DNA from: [Candidatus Thermochlorobacteriaceae] bacterium GBChlB
GTDB taxonomy: Bacteria; Bacteroidota; Chlorobiia; Chlorobiales; Thermochlorobacteraceae
Direction of reading: 5' to 3'
DNA: 64,000 nt
Assembly: GCA_000724175.1 (NCBI GenBank)
Contig: JPGV01000015.1
Span: 1-64,000, forward strand
In this document: one piece after another, positions 9,637 through 17,628 of the stretch
Numbering within the stretch: position 1 is the stretch's first letter
How the letters are laid out: the number at the start of each line of letters is the position of its first letter
The notes under the pieces: generated by a model
Told to the model about the DNA's origin: nothing
Seen by the model: only the letters and a program-made list of their open reading frames with translations
Database searches by the model: none
Translations under genes and position numbers: made by a program

Positions 9637-9678
9637 AAAACTAAAAAGCGTCTCGACAACGAGGCGCTTTTTAGTTTT
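9637..9678. terminator. Bidirectional terminator between coxA and nuoN
   Basis: An 18-bp stem (9637-9654 with 9661-9678, one G-U pair) with loop GACAAC. The outer stem is A-rich on the left and T-rich on the right, so it can end transcription from coxA on the plus strand and from nuoN on the minus strand. Confidence 0.88.
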
Positions 9679-9728
9679 CAGAGAGACAGTGAGCCTCAGA
9701 TGCACCGAGGTGTTTCTGATCGTGCAGC

Positions 9729-11174
9729 CTAAAATCCGGTCTGTGTTGGGAGTTGGGCGAATTTGAGCGCGGCGTCGGTGATGCGCAAAATTTCCGTCGG
9801 GAAAACGCCGAGCAGCACGACAGCCACAGCAATTAAAGCGAAGGCAAGGCTTGATGTCGCTGGTGCGCTTATCGCTTCGCCAACGGGGTCGCGCATGAAC
9901 ATAAAATACACAACGCGCAAATAGTAATACGCCGAGACCGCGCTTGCCAAAACGCCTGCAAGCGCCAGCCACGTGAGTTTTGCGTCGACCGCCGCCGCGA
10001 ACACCTTGTATTTACCGATGAACCCGCCAAGCGGCGGCACACCTGCCAGACTCAGCATGAAGACCGCCATAGCGCCTGCAAGCATCGGGCGATGCTTAAA
10101 CAAGCCGGCATAATCCGACGCCAGCAATAGATTTTCTTTGGACTCCAACAGCGCGACAACGCCGAAAGCACCAATGTTCATCAGCGTATAGACAAGCGTA
10201 TAGAACATAATGCCGCTATATCCGTCGGGCGTGGCCGCAGCGATGCCGACGAGCATATAGCCTGCATGTGCAACAGAGGAATACGCGAGCATGCGTTTCA
10301 AGTTCTCTTGCGCAAGCGCGGCAATGTTGCCGACGACCATAGTAGCAAGGGCGATGGAAGAAATCACCAAAGACCATGTTGGGCTGTTTTGCAAGAGCGT
10401 TGAAAAATTTGTAACGACGACGATAAGCGCGCTGAACGCGGCAGCTTTTGCGCCGGTCGACATAAACGCGGCGGCGGGCGTCGGCGACCCGTCATAAACG
10501 TCGGGCGTCCATTGATGAAACGGCACAGCGGAAATTTTGAACAGAAATCCCGTGATGAGCAAGCCGAAGCCAATCCAGAAAAGCATCGACGCGCTGCCTG
10601 TTTGAATAGCGATAGCGATTTTGTGCAACGCAAGCTCACCCGTTGCGCCATAAATAAGCGAAATGCCATAGAGCAGTAAGCCCGATGCAAATGCGCCGAG
10701 TAGAAAGTATTTCATTGCGGCTTCATTCGAGCGCACATCGCGTCGCATCAAGCCCGCAAGCACATAGAGCGCAATCGACATCATTTCCAGACCGATGAAC
10801 AAAATCGCCATATTCGCCGCCGCCGCCAGCAGCATCATGCCGACGACCGAAATAAACGCGACAATGTAATACTCGCCGTAATGAACATTCTCATCGTCAA
10901 GATATTTTTCGGAAAGGGCGACGACGAGCAAGCCCGAGAGACAAAAGATGATGTTTGCAAAGTGCTGAAAGCCGCCGATGCGCAGCATCTCGCTGAACGC
11001 AAGTCCTTGAAGCGGAAACCCAATGACGGACAGCCCGCCGACAAGTGCAAAGCCGAGCATCGCAAAAACGCGCGTCAGTGCAGCGCGCGAGAGCATGGCT
11101 TCGAGAATAATCAGCAAGACCGACCAGCCGGCAGCAGCGAGAATCGGGAGAGACAAAAGATAATCGTTTGGCAT
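9729..11174 (-). CDS. nuoN: NADH-quinone oxidoreductase subunit N
   Basis: A 481-residue antiporter-like subunit of complex I with about fourteen helices. The charged residues of the proton channel are visible: E130 in IGLEMMS, K155 in AAMKYF, and K213 with H220 in the FKISAVPFHQW motif. It follows nuoM by 26 bases on the same strand and ends near the shared terminator with coxA. Complex I would feed quinol into the Act-caa3 chain encoded opposite. No other complex I gene is adjacent, although nuoM and nuoN normally end a full nuo operon. Confidence 0.95.
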   Translation of the reverse strand: MPNDYLLSLPILAAAGWSVLLIILEAMLSRAALTRVFAMLGFALVGGLSVIGFPLQGLAFSEMLRIGGFQHFANIIFCLSGLLVVALSEKYLDDENVHYGEYYIVAFISVVGMMLLAAAANMAILFIGLEMMSIALYVLAGLMRRDVRSNEAAMKYFLLGAFASGLLLYGISLIYGATGELALHKIAIAIQTGSASMLFWIGFGLLITGFLFKISAVPFHQWTPDVYDGSPTPAAAFMSTGAKAAAFSALIVVVTNFSTLLQNSPTWSLVISSIALATMVVGNIAALAQENLKRMLAYSSVAHAGYMLVGIAAATPDGYSGIMFYTLVYTLMNIGAFGVVALLESKENLLLASDYAGLFKHRPMLAGAMAVFMLSLAGVPPLGGFIGKYKVFAAAVDAKLTWLALAGVLASAVSAYYYLRVVYFMFMRDPVGEAISAPATSSLAFALIAVAVVLLGVFPTEILRITDAALKFAQLPTQTGF

Positions 11175-11200
11175 GTTGAACTGCGGTTGAAAAACGGTTT

Positions 11201-12721
11201 TTACTTCGCCAGTGCTTGCGACGCAGATTTTTGCGTTACAAATTCAATCACGGCTTGCGACGATGTTTCGGATAATTTCAAAAATGAATTGGGCGCGACG
11301 CCTATCCAAATTATCATCGCAACAAGGAGCGCGGCGACGAGTATCTCGCGCGGCGTCAGGTCAGAGAGCGCAGCATTTCGTTCACTGGTCAGTTCGCCTG
11401 TAAAAATTTTCTGAACCATTGGAAGCATATACGCCGCCGATAAAATCACGCCGAGCGCCGCCAGCATAGCATACAGCCCTGTTTGAAGCGTCGTCGATTT
11501 GAACGCGCCGGAGAGCGTCAAAAATTCGCCGATGAATCCCGACAAACCCGGTAAACCAATCGAGGCAAATGTGGCAATCAGAAACGCCGCGCTGAACATC
11601 GGCATGTTTTTCTTTAAGCCGCCGAACTCGGAAAGCCGCACATCGCCGCGCCGCTCTTCAAGCCAGCCGACGAGCATCAAGAGCAATCCGGTCGTCAGAC
11701 CGCTGTTGACCATCAAGATCATCGCGCCTTGCAACGCCTCTTGCGTGAATGAGAAAATTCCGAGAACAATAAATCCCAAGTGGCTCACCGATGAAAATGC
11801 AAGCAACCGTTTGGCGTTTGGCTGAGACATTGCAACCAACGCGCCGTAAATGATGGCGACGACCGCAAGTGTGCAAACAAGCGGCGCAAAATTTGCCGAT
11901 GCTGTCGGAAAGAGCATCACGTTGAACCGAATCAGCGCATACGTCGCCATTTTGAGCAAAACGCCTGTTAGCACGGCGCCCGTCGGCGATTCGCTATACA
12001 CATCTGCTGCCCACGTATGAAGCGGGAAAAGTGGCGCCTTAACAAAGAAACTGAGTCCGAACAGCCAAAAGAGAATGTTCTGAACGGAGAGCGGCAGCTC
12101 GAGCTGAAGCAACTTGTGATAATCGGTTGTGAATGTGCCGCCCATTTCGCGGCTGATGTAGCCAAGCGACAAAATGCCGATAAGCATCACAAGCGAGGCG
12201 GTGAGCATATAGATAAAAAATTTCGTCGCCGCGTCGCCGCGCCCGTTGCCGCCCCAAACGCCGATGAGGAAATACATCGGAATCAACATGGCTTCCCAGA
12301 ACATGTAGTAAAGAAATAAATCGACGGCGGAAAAAATGCCGAGTATGCAGGTCTCGAGCATCAAGAGAAAAAAGTAATACTCGCGGGCATTTGTCGTAAC
12401 GCGCTCCCATGAGCCAAGCACCACAACGGGAAACATAAATGCCGCGAAAGCAAACAAGAGCATAGACGTGCCATCGAGCGCAACGCTATACTTGACGTCC
12501 ATTGAATCACCCAGCCAATTTTGAAGCGCCGTATGTTCAAACTGAAATCCGCTTGACGGATTGAATTGCAGTGCGAGATACAGCGCGCCTGCAAAAACCA
12601 AGAGCGATGAGAGCAGGGCATACCATCGCGCCGTGCCGTGTTGCGCACGGTTGAACGAAAAAAGCGGAAAAGAAAGCAAGAACGGAAGAAAAATAACGAG
12701 AGAGAGAACAGAACTTTCCAT
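11201..12721 (-). CDS. nuoM: NADH-quinone oxidoreductase subunit M
   Basis: A 506-residue proton-pumping subunit of complex I. E143 in FWEAMLIPMY, K228 in FFVKAPLFPLH and H235 match the essential channel residues of NuoM. The ATG at 12721 is preferred over an in-frame TTG 39 bases upstream because it gives the usual N-terminus (a hydrophobic first helix). nuoL is not upstream, where a molybdenum-carrier-like gene lies instead, so this is a two-gene nuoMN block cut off from the rest of the complex. Confidence 0.94.
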   Translation of the reverse strand: MESSVLSLVIFLPFLLSFPLFSFNRAQHGTARWYALLSSLLVFAGALYLALQFNPSSGFQFEHTALQNWLGDSMDVKYSVALDGTSMLLFAFAAFMFPVVVLGSWERVTTNAREYYFFLLMLETCILGIFSAVDLFLYYMFWEAMLIPMYFLIGVWGGNGRGDAATKFFIYMLTASLVMLIGILSLGYISREMGGTFTTDYHKLLQLELPLSVQNILFWLFGLSFFVKAPLFPLHTWAADVYSESPTGAVLTGVLLKMATYALIRFNVMLFPTASANFAPLVCTLAVVAIIYGALVAMSQPNAKRLLAFSSVSHLGFIVLGIFSFTQEALQGAMILMVNSGLTTGLLLMLVGWLEERRGDVRLSEFGGLKKNMPMFSAAFLIATFASIGLPGLSGFIGEFLTLSGAFKSTTLQTGLYAMLAALGVILSAAYMLPMVQKIFTGELTSERNAALSDLTPREILVAALLVAMIIWIGVAPNSFLKLSETSSQAVIEFVTQKSASQALAK

Positions 12722-12776
12722 GCTACTGCCAATTAGGAACGATGAGTTTGACAAGCACAAAGCTACGCAAAAAGCC

Positions 12777-13238
12777 TCACTTTGCCGAAAGCCCCAAGAC
12801 CTCTCTCAAAAATTTTTTGGCAAGACGATATGCCTGCCGATGCTGCGACGCCCGATTGCCAGCCACGTTCAAGACATGAACCTGCTCACGACGCAGCCAG
12901 TCGGAGACGATACGCGGCTCGGGTGCATCGTTAAGTGCGACGAGCAGAAACGGTTTTTGGATAAGCTGGGCGACGTCGCGCGTAAATTTGGTGCCGCCCG
13001 AAAGGGGAGTAAAAAAAAGAATCAAGGTGGCATCGGCTGTCCATACATTCCACGCTGTCCGCTCGCGATATGCGCCCGTTGGCGTCTCGATAAGACAATA
13101 CCGTTTGGGAATGACGCCGTCTTCAGCTTTGCGCCCTTTCGGACACCACCCGCCGTGCGAGAGGCCAAGTTCAATCGCAACATCCAACGCTGCGCGGTCG
13201 ACGCCCGTTTGTCCGCCTGAAATAATTTTTTGCAGCAT
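12777..13238 (-). CDS. Putative molybdenum carrier protein (SLOG/YpsA-like Rossmann fold)
   Basis: A 153-residue protein opening with IISGGQTGVDRAALD, the nucleotide-binding signature of the putative molybdenum carrier family (PF12694, SLOG superfamily). It is followed by GWCPKGRKAEDG and a TADATLILF strand typical of the family. Members are proposed to bind molybdenum cofactor or a nucleotide; the biochemical role is weakly established. It lies upstream of nuoM on the same strand with 55 bases between. No molybdoenzyme gene is visible in the window, so the carrier role is not supported by context. Confidence 0.8.
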   Translation of the reverse strand: MLQKIISGGQTGVDRAALDVAIELGLSHGGWCPKGRKAEDGVIPKRYCLIETPTGAYRERTAWNVWTADATLILFFTPLSGGTKFTRDVAQLIQKPFLLVALNDAPEPRIVSDWLRREQVHVLNVAGNRASQHRQAYRLAKKFLREVLGLSAK

Positions 13239-13300
13239 AGATGATGACTTGAAGCAACTCTCCTAAATTTAGCTCAAAACCAATTTGAATCGTTTTAACC

Positions 13301-14026
13301 ATGACCGAATCAATTTACGCGCTGGCGTTTGGAGCGCATCCCGACGACGTGGAAATAAGCTGCGCCGCCACACTGCTCAAACTCTCGCGCGAACAAAAAA
13401 GCGTGGTCGTCTGCGACCTGACCGAAGGCGAGATGGGAACAAGAGGCACACGCGCACGTCGGCGCAAAGAAGCTAACGCCGCCGCCACCGCTCTGGGCTA
13501 CAAAGCACGAGTGAACTTAAACTTGGGCGACACCACATTCGACCTTTCCCGAAAAAATATGCTTAAAGTCATCGCTGTTATTCGAGCATATCGACCGCTG
13601 GTGGTGCTGGCGCCGCAGCCCGTTGAACGACACCCCGACCATGAACGCGCTGCCGACCTCATCAAGCAAGCGTGTTTCTACGCGGGACTTCGAAAAATCG
13701 AGACCAAGCAAAACGGAAAACATCAAGAGCGACATCGACCGAAATTTCTCTTGCACTATTTGCAGGATAAATTCATTGCGCCGAGTTTTATTGTCGATGT
13801 CTCCGATACATTTGAAGAGTCGCGCGCTGGGCTTTTGGCGTTCAAATCGCAGTTCTACAATCCGAACTCAAAAGAACCTGAATCATACCTGACGCGAAAG
13901 GAATTTCTACTTGCGCTTGAAGCGCGGGCGACATATTTCGGCGAGCTGATTGGCGTGCGCTACGGCGAAGGATTTTTAGCGACAAACCCACTCGGCGTGC
14001 CTGTATTCTCCGACCTTTTTCGGTAG
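13301..14026 (+). CDS. bshB1: Bacillithiol biosynthesis deacetylase BshB1
   Basis: A 241-residue PIG-L/LmbE-family zinc deacetylase. The zinc motif AHPDD (H13, D15, D16) and the second motif HPDH (H111-H114) are intact. The [10 protein letters not shown] segment at 41-50 is specific to the BshB1 group. The enzyme removes the acetyl group from N-acetylglucosaminyl-malate in the synthesis of bacillithiol, the main low-molecular-weight thiol of many Bacteroidota, Chlorobiota and Firmicutes. The ATG at 13301 is chosen; the other thiol genes (bshA, bshC) are not in this window. Confidence 0.9.
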   Translation: MTESIYALAFGAHPDDVEISCAATLLKLSREQKSVVVCDLTEGEMGTRGTRARRRKEANAAATALGYKARVNLNLGDTTFDLSRKNMLKVIAVIRAYRPLVVLAPQPVERHPDHERAADLIKQACFYAGLRKIETKQNGKHQERHRPKFLLHYLQDKFIAPSFIVDVSDTFEESRAGLLAFKSQFYNPNSKEPESYLTRKEFLLALEARATYFGELIGVRYGEGFLATNPLGVPVFSDLFR

Positions 14027-14046
14027 CGACGGCGCTAAAAATTGTC

Positions 14047-14075
14047 TTGACAAAGGCGAATAACAAGCGTAAATT
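14047..14075 (+). promoter_or_regulatory. Sigma70-type promoter for the PfpI-family gene
   Basis: A perfect TTGACA at 14047-14052 and TAAATT at 14070-14075 are separated by 17 bases. They lie about 55 bases before the ATG of the downstream gene and just after the bshB1 stop. This is close to the housekeeping consensus, so the downstream gene probably has its own transcript. Confidence 0.65.
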
Positions 14076-14130
14076 CCTGCCTTACCAAAAAGGCACATTT
14101 TTCCAACTTAACAAACAAGGAGTCCAAAAT

Positions 14131-14727
14131 ATGTCGAAGAAAATTTTGATGCTCGTCGGCGATTATGCCGAAGATTATGAAACGATGGTGCCGTTTCAAG
14201 CGCTGCAAATGGTCGGCTATCATGTCCATGCGGTCTGTCCAGATAAGAAAGCAGGTGAGAAAATCCGCACGTCAATTCACGACTTCGAGGGCGACCAAAC
14301 ATACAGCGAAAAGCCCGGTCATAATTTTGCGCTTAATGCGACATTTGCTGATGTCAAGCCCGAAGACTATGATGCGCTGGTGATTGCAGGCGGGCGCGCG
14401 CCTGAGTATATCCGACTGAACGAAAAAGTGCTTGACATGACGCGCCACTTCGCCTCACAAAATAAGCCCATTGCGGCAGTCTGTCATGGCGCACAAGTTC
14501 TGACAGCGGCGGGTGTCGTCAAGGGCAAACGCCTAACCGCGTATCCTGCGTGCGGTCCTGAGGTAACGGCAGCAGGCGGAACATTTGTCTCTGTGCCAGC
14601 GCATCAAGCTGTGGTCGATGGAAATTTGGTAACATCGCCTGCATGGCCTGCGCACCCCGAATGGTTGGCGAAGTTTCTTGAGGTGATGGGAACAAAAATT
14701 TTGCACGAGGAAAGTGCGATAGCATAA
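14131..14727 (+). CDS. DJ-1/PfpI family protein (type 1 glutamine amidotransferase-like)
   Basis: A 198-residue single-domain protein of the DJ-1/PfpI fold. The nucleophile elbow is AVCHGAQVL (C118, H119), and Glu14 near the N-terminus is the expected partner. Members act as glyoxalase III/deglycases, chaperones or peptidases, and the sequence does not decide which. The start is set by AACAAGGAGT 8 bases upstream of the ATG. It is preceded by a consensus-like promoter and followed by a strong terminator, so it is a single-gene unit. Confidence 0.9.
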   Translation: MSKKILMLVGDYAEDYETMVPFQALQMVGYHVHAVCPDKKAGEKIRTSIHDFEGDQTYSEKPGHNFALNATFADVKPEDYDALVIAGGRAPEYIRLNEKVLDMTRHFASQNKPIAAVCHGAQVLTAAGVVKGKRLTAYPACGPEVTAAGGTFVSVPAHQAVVDGNLVTSPAWPAHPEWLAKFLEVMGTKILHEESAIA

Positions 14728-14746
14728 CCAATGCGTGTGCTACTTG

Positions 14747-14775
14747 AAGCCGAAGCACCGCTTCGGCTTTTTTGT
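14747..14775 (+). terminator. Rho-independent terminator after the PfpI-family gene
   Basis: The 8-bp perfect stem GCCGAAGC/GCTTCGGC has a three-base loop, extended by two A-T pairs, and is followed by TTTTTTTG. It lies 20 bases after the stop codon. Confidence 0.9.
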
Positions 14776-14800
14776 TTGTAGATTTCGATACGCAACGCCA

Positions 14801-15439
14801 ATGACAAAAGTAAAAATTTGCGGCATTACAAATTTGGACGACGCGCTTCTGGCTGCCCACGCCGGCGCAGACGCGCTTGGGTTTATTTTCTACAAAAAAA
14901 GCCCGCGCTACATCGCGCCAAAATCTGCAAAAAAAATCATTGACGCCCTGCCGCCGTTTGTGCAAGCAGTCGGTGTGTTTGTCAATCACTCGCCCGACGA
15001 GATTAACCGCATTTGCCGCACCACCGGAATTTCAATCGTTCAAGAACACTCTGATGCGATGTCGGTAAAAGATGTGCGTAAAATTTCAGCGCGCGTGTTA
15101 AAGGTCTTTCGAGTCGGCAGCGATTTTGACGTCAAGCAAGCGGAACAGTTTTACAGACAAACAGGCGTGAGCAGATTTCTCTTCGATGCCTTTCACGACA
15201 AATTGCTCGGCGGCACGGGTGTTCAAATCGATACGCAAAGAGCGGCGCGCATTGCAAAGAACGTGTCAAAATTTGGCTACGCTGTTTTTGCAGGCGGCTT
15301 GAACGCAGAAAACGTGCAATCAATGGTGCAGGTGGTCCAGCCGTATGGTGTCGATGTGTCAAGCGGCGTTGAAAAACGCGTCGGAAAAAAAGACGCTAAA
15401 AAAGTACGTTTGTTTATAGAACGCGCGAAATCGGTTTGA
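14801..15439 (+). CDS. trpF: Phosphoribosylanthranilate isomerase
   Basis: A 212-residue TIM barrel starting MTKVKICGIT with catalytic Cys7; the second catalytic residue is Asp129 in LFDAF. It isomerises N-(5-phosphoribosyl)anthranilate in tryptophan synthesis. The phosphate-binding segments near the end (FAGGLNAENV and VDVSSGVE) are intact. ATG 14801 is used; the frame extends upstream only into the terminator hairpin. It stands apart from other trp genes and converges with the hydrolase gene downstream. Confidence 0.95.
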   Translation: MTKVKICGITNLDDALLAAHAGADALGFIFYKKSPRYIAPKSAKKIIDALPPFVQAVGVFVNHSPDEINRICRTTGISIVQEHSDAMSVKDVRKISARVLKVFRVGSDFDVKQAEQFYRQTGVSRFLFDAFHDKLLGGTGVQIDTQRAARIAKNVSKFGYAVFAGGLNAENVQSMVQVVQPYGVDVSSGVEKRVGKKDAKKVRLFIERAKSV

Positions 15440-15454
15440 ACAACGCCACTGCTA

Positions 15455-16447
15455 CTACTTCTGCGACATTTGGTCGGCAATCAACTCTGCTGTGCGTTTC
15501 GGGAGTTCAAGCGTGATGAGATGCCCGCATTTCTTGATGAGTTCAAAGCGTCCGCGTCGCGCGTGTTCAAAAAGTTTTTTCGTGTTCTTCCAACTCACAA
15601 CTTGGTCGCCTTTGCCTGCTACGAATAAAATTGGCGTATTAAGCATCGCCACCTGATTCGGCAAATTTTCGGTTACCTCCATTTTGGCAAGTTGCTCCGC
15701 CGTTTGCCGAATCGCTTCGCCGGTAACGAAACGAATGCTGTTCATGCCAACGAAAATATCTTCTTTCGTTGCGGGATTGCGTGCAAGCGTAAGGCGGGCG
15801 TAGGCGTAGAGCGCGGGCCACCATGTGAGCTTGCGCACGACTTTATCGAAGAGAAACGGAATAGCTTTCGGAATAATTTTGGAGAGCGTCGGGTTGTTCG
15901 GAAAGTAGCCGAAATTGAAAAACGTAATCGTCTCGATTTCATCGCTGCGGCGCGTCGCATAGTCCAACGCGACAAACGAGCCGAGCGAGAACGACGCTAA
16001 ATGGTAGCGCGCTAAGCCCAAATGCTCGACGAGTAAGTGCAGCTCTTGCGAGAGCGAGTTCAGTGAATAATCGCGTTTGGCGTCGTCGTCTGACCAGCCA
16101 TGTCCTTTCAGGTCGTAAGCAATCGAGCGAATGCCTTTTTCGGAGAGAAAGCCGATAACTTTATGCCACCACATCCACCAGCAATCCCAGCCGTGAATAA
16201 GAATCACAGTCGGCATATCGGGCGGCGCAGTCGGATGTGAATCGTGGTAATGATGAACCGTGCCGTTAAGTGCAACAAAGCGGCTGTTGGACAAAAGCCC
16301 CTGCTCATATTCAGCGTATTGTTTCGTGCGGTGGTTTTTACTTTGCAAACGCGCCAAAATTTCAGAGGCGTAAAGGTCGTATTTCGAGGTGGGACGAAGC
16401 GACGACGGCGTCGTGGCTGGCTGTGTAGCAGCGTGTGCGGCGTTCAT
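15455..16447 (-). CDS. Alpha/beta hydrolase
   Basis: A 330-residue alpha/beta-hydrolase-fold protein. The oxyanion HGW motif follows the first strand (VILIHGWD, about 81-88), the nucleophile elbow is SFSLG with Ser154, and a late CGHLITLE segment supplies the catalytic His. The first 50 residues are a Thr/Pro-rich extension outside the fold. The unusual Trp cluster after the HGW motif (WDCWWMWW) suggests a hydrophobic substrate pocket. AAGGAGAACTACT precedes the ATG. Substrate unknown; it could be an esterase or lipase-like enzyme. Confidence 0.85.
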   Translation of the reverse strand: MNAAHAATQPATTPSSLRPTSKYDLYASEILARLQSKNHRTKQYAEYEQGLLSNSRFVALNGTVHHYHDSHPTAPPDMPTVILIHGWDCWWMWWHKVIGFLSEKGIRSIAYDLKGHGWSDDDAKRDYSLNSLSQELHLLVEHLGLARYHLASFSLGSFVALDYATRRSDEIETITFFNFGYFPNNPTLSKIIPKAIPFLFDKVVRKLTWWPALYAYARLTLARNPATKEDIFVGMNSIRFVTGEAIRQTAEQLAKMEVTENLPNQVAMLNTPILFVAGKGDQVVSWKNTKKLFEHARRGRFELIKKCGHLITLELPKRTAELIADQMSQK

Positions 16448-16513
16448 AGTAGTTCTCCTTGAATGTGTTGTGCGTCAGGCGCATTCTGAACGAAATATAC
16501 AGGTTCGTCCGCG

Positions 16514-16633
16514 TTAGAAAAAGAAGTAGCTTGCCACCCATTTCCACAAGTAAAACAGGATTTGCAGAATAATCAGCAGCGTGAAGATTCGGAAGAACCA
16601 CTTGCGAATAGAAAAAAACGTGTGCTGTTTCAT
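16514..16633 (-). CDS. Possible 39-residue membrane peptide
   Basis: A short frame encodes a basic N-terminus (MKQHTFFSIRKW) followed by a hydrophobic helix rich in Phe, Leu and Ile and ending in Phe residues. The basic-then-hydrophobic pattern fits a one-pass membrane peptide. There is no strong ribosome site and no family match that I recognise, so it may be chance. It fills most of the 287-base gap between the hydrolase and the DUF4397 gene. Confidence 0.35.
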   Translation of the reverse strand: MKQHTFFSIRKWFFRIFTLLIILQILFYLWKWVASYFFF

Positions 16634-16670
16634 TGTAGATAACTGCTTAAAACAATCGGCGTGTAAAAAT

Positions 16671-16698
16671 AAAAACGGCATCGGGATTAGCGATGCCG
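16671..16698 (-). terminator. Rho-independent terminator for the TonB receptor/DUF4397 transcript
   Basis: On the minus strand an 8-bp perfect stem CGGCATCG/CGATGCCG with a 7-base loop is followed by TTTTTATTTTT. It lies 36 bases beyond the stop of the DUF4397 lipoprotein gene. Confidence 0.85.
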
Positions 16699-16733
16699 CT
16701 GTGAAAAAATGAGGTTGACAAAGAAATGCTTCG

Positions 16734-17525
16734 TCAATTATCCCTGATAACCGTCAAGCCCAATGCGGTTGCGCCTGTGTTGCCTGCAATGCCGCGAATG
16801 TAAATCGTGTAAATAAATCCGGGAATCGCCGATGCCGAGCCTGCGCCCGGACCGGGAACGCTGGCCGCAGGCGTGGCAATAACGGCTTGCGTCGCGGAGT
16901 TGAGAATCTGTAATGTTCCCGAACCTGCATTAAGCCGAATGTAAGGCGTAGCTTGGCGAAACGAAATCGATGGAAAGGTTCTCACGCTGTCGGGTGCAGC
17001 CCCTGAGATAACGCGCAAGACGGGCGTTACTGCGGGCGCATTTGGCGAGGCATGAACCACGCGCACCAATACTCGGCCGGGCGGCAAGGCTTCAACGGTT
17101 GGCGCAACGACGGTGTCGCGATAGACGACGGTTGAAACGCGCGGAATTGTATCTACTACGGCGACCGTGTAACGCTGTTGATTTGGCTCAGCTTGAAATT
17201 GCGCGGTGAGCGTCAGTTGCGGCGGGCTTGGAATCGCAAAGGTCGGCGCACTTACTAAGTTCACGGTTGTCGCACCTGCTGGAATGCTGAAATAGGCGCG
17301 GTTATCGAGATAGCGAATTGTGTCGGAAGGATTTGTCGTGCCAGGCGCGTTGAGCCGAGCTCCATTGATGCGCATATTCAACGCAGGGCTGCCGGGCGAG
17401 AGATGCAGCGTGCGAACTGACGCCGTGTTTTCCAACGGGTCGGGACTGGTCGTTTGTCGGGCGCAGCCTGATAGAAACGAAACAAGTGTGAGTGCAATAA
17501 AAGGTAAATAAAATCGTTTGGACAT
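16734..17525 (-). CDS. DUF4397 domain lipoprotein
   Basis: A 263-residue protein with a lipoprotein signal (lipobox LSGC, Cys21) and a beta-rich region with two repeated segments (RTLHLSPGSPALNMRING and RVVHASPNAPAVTPVLRV) that match DUF4397. DUF4397 proteins are extracytoplasmic, adhesin-like or carbohydrate-associated beta proteins without defined function. The ATG at 17525 is chosen because the signal peptide begins there. The gene follows the TonB-dependent receptor by about 100 bases and shares its terminator, so the two probably work together at the cell surface. Confidence 0.8.
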   Translation of the reverse strand: MSKRFYLPFIALTLVSFLSGCARQTTSPDPLENTASVRTLHLSPGSPALNMRINGARLNAPGTTNPSDTIRYLDNRAYFSIPAGATTVNLVSAPTFAIPSPPQLTLTAQFQAEPNQQRYTVAVVDTIPRVSTVVYRDTVVAPTVEALPPGRVLVRVVHASPNAPAVTPVLRVISGAAPDSVRTFPSISFRQATPYIRLNAGSGTLQILNSATQAVIATPAASVPGPGAGSASAIPGFIYTIYIRGIAGNTGATALGLTVIRDN

Positions 17526-17628
17526 TTTCGCGTAAAAGTTGGAAAGTTCAAAAATTGTTTGTTCAAAAATCGCGTCGCCCGAAAACGCCTGTGTTGACAA
17601 ACGGTTTCGGGCAAGCGTAACGAAATAA

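Noticed and set aside
9268-9972. A 234-codon minus-strand frame spanning the end of coxA and start of nuoN region
   Set aside because: It crosses a strong terminator and overlaps two clear genes; the translation has no recognisable domain.
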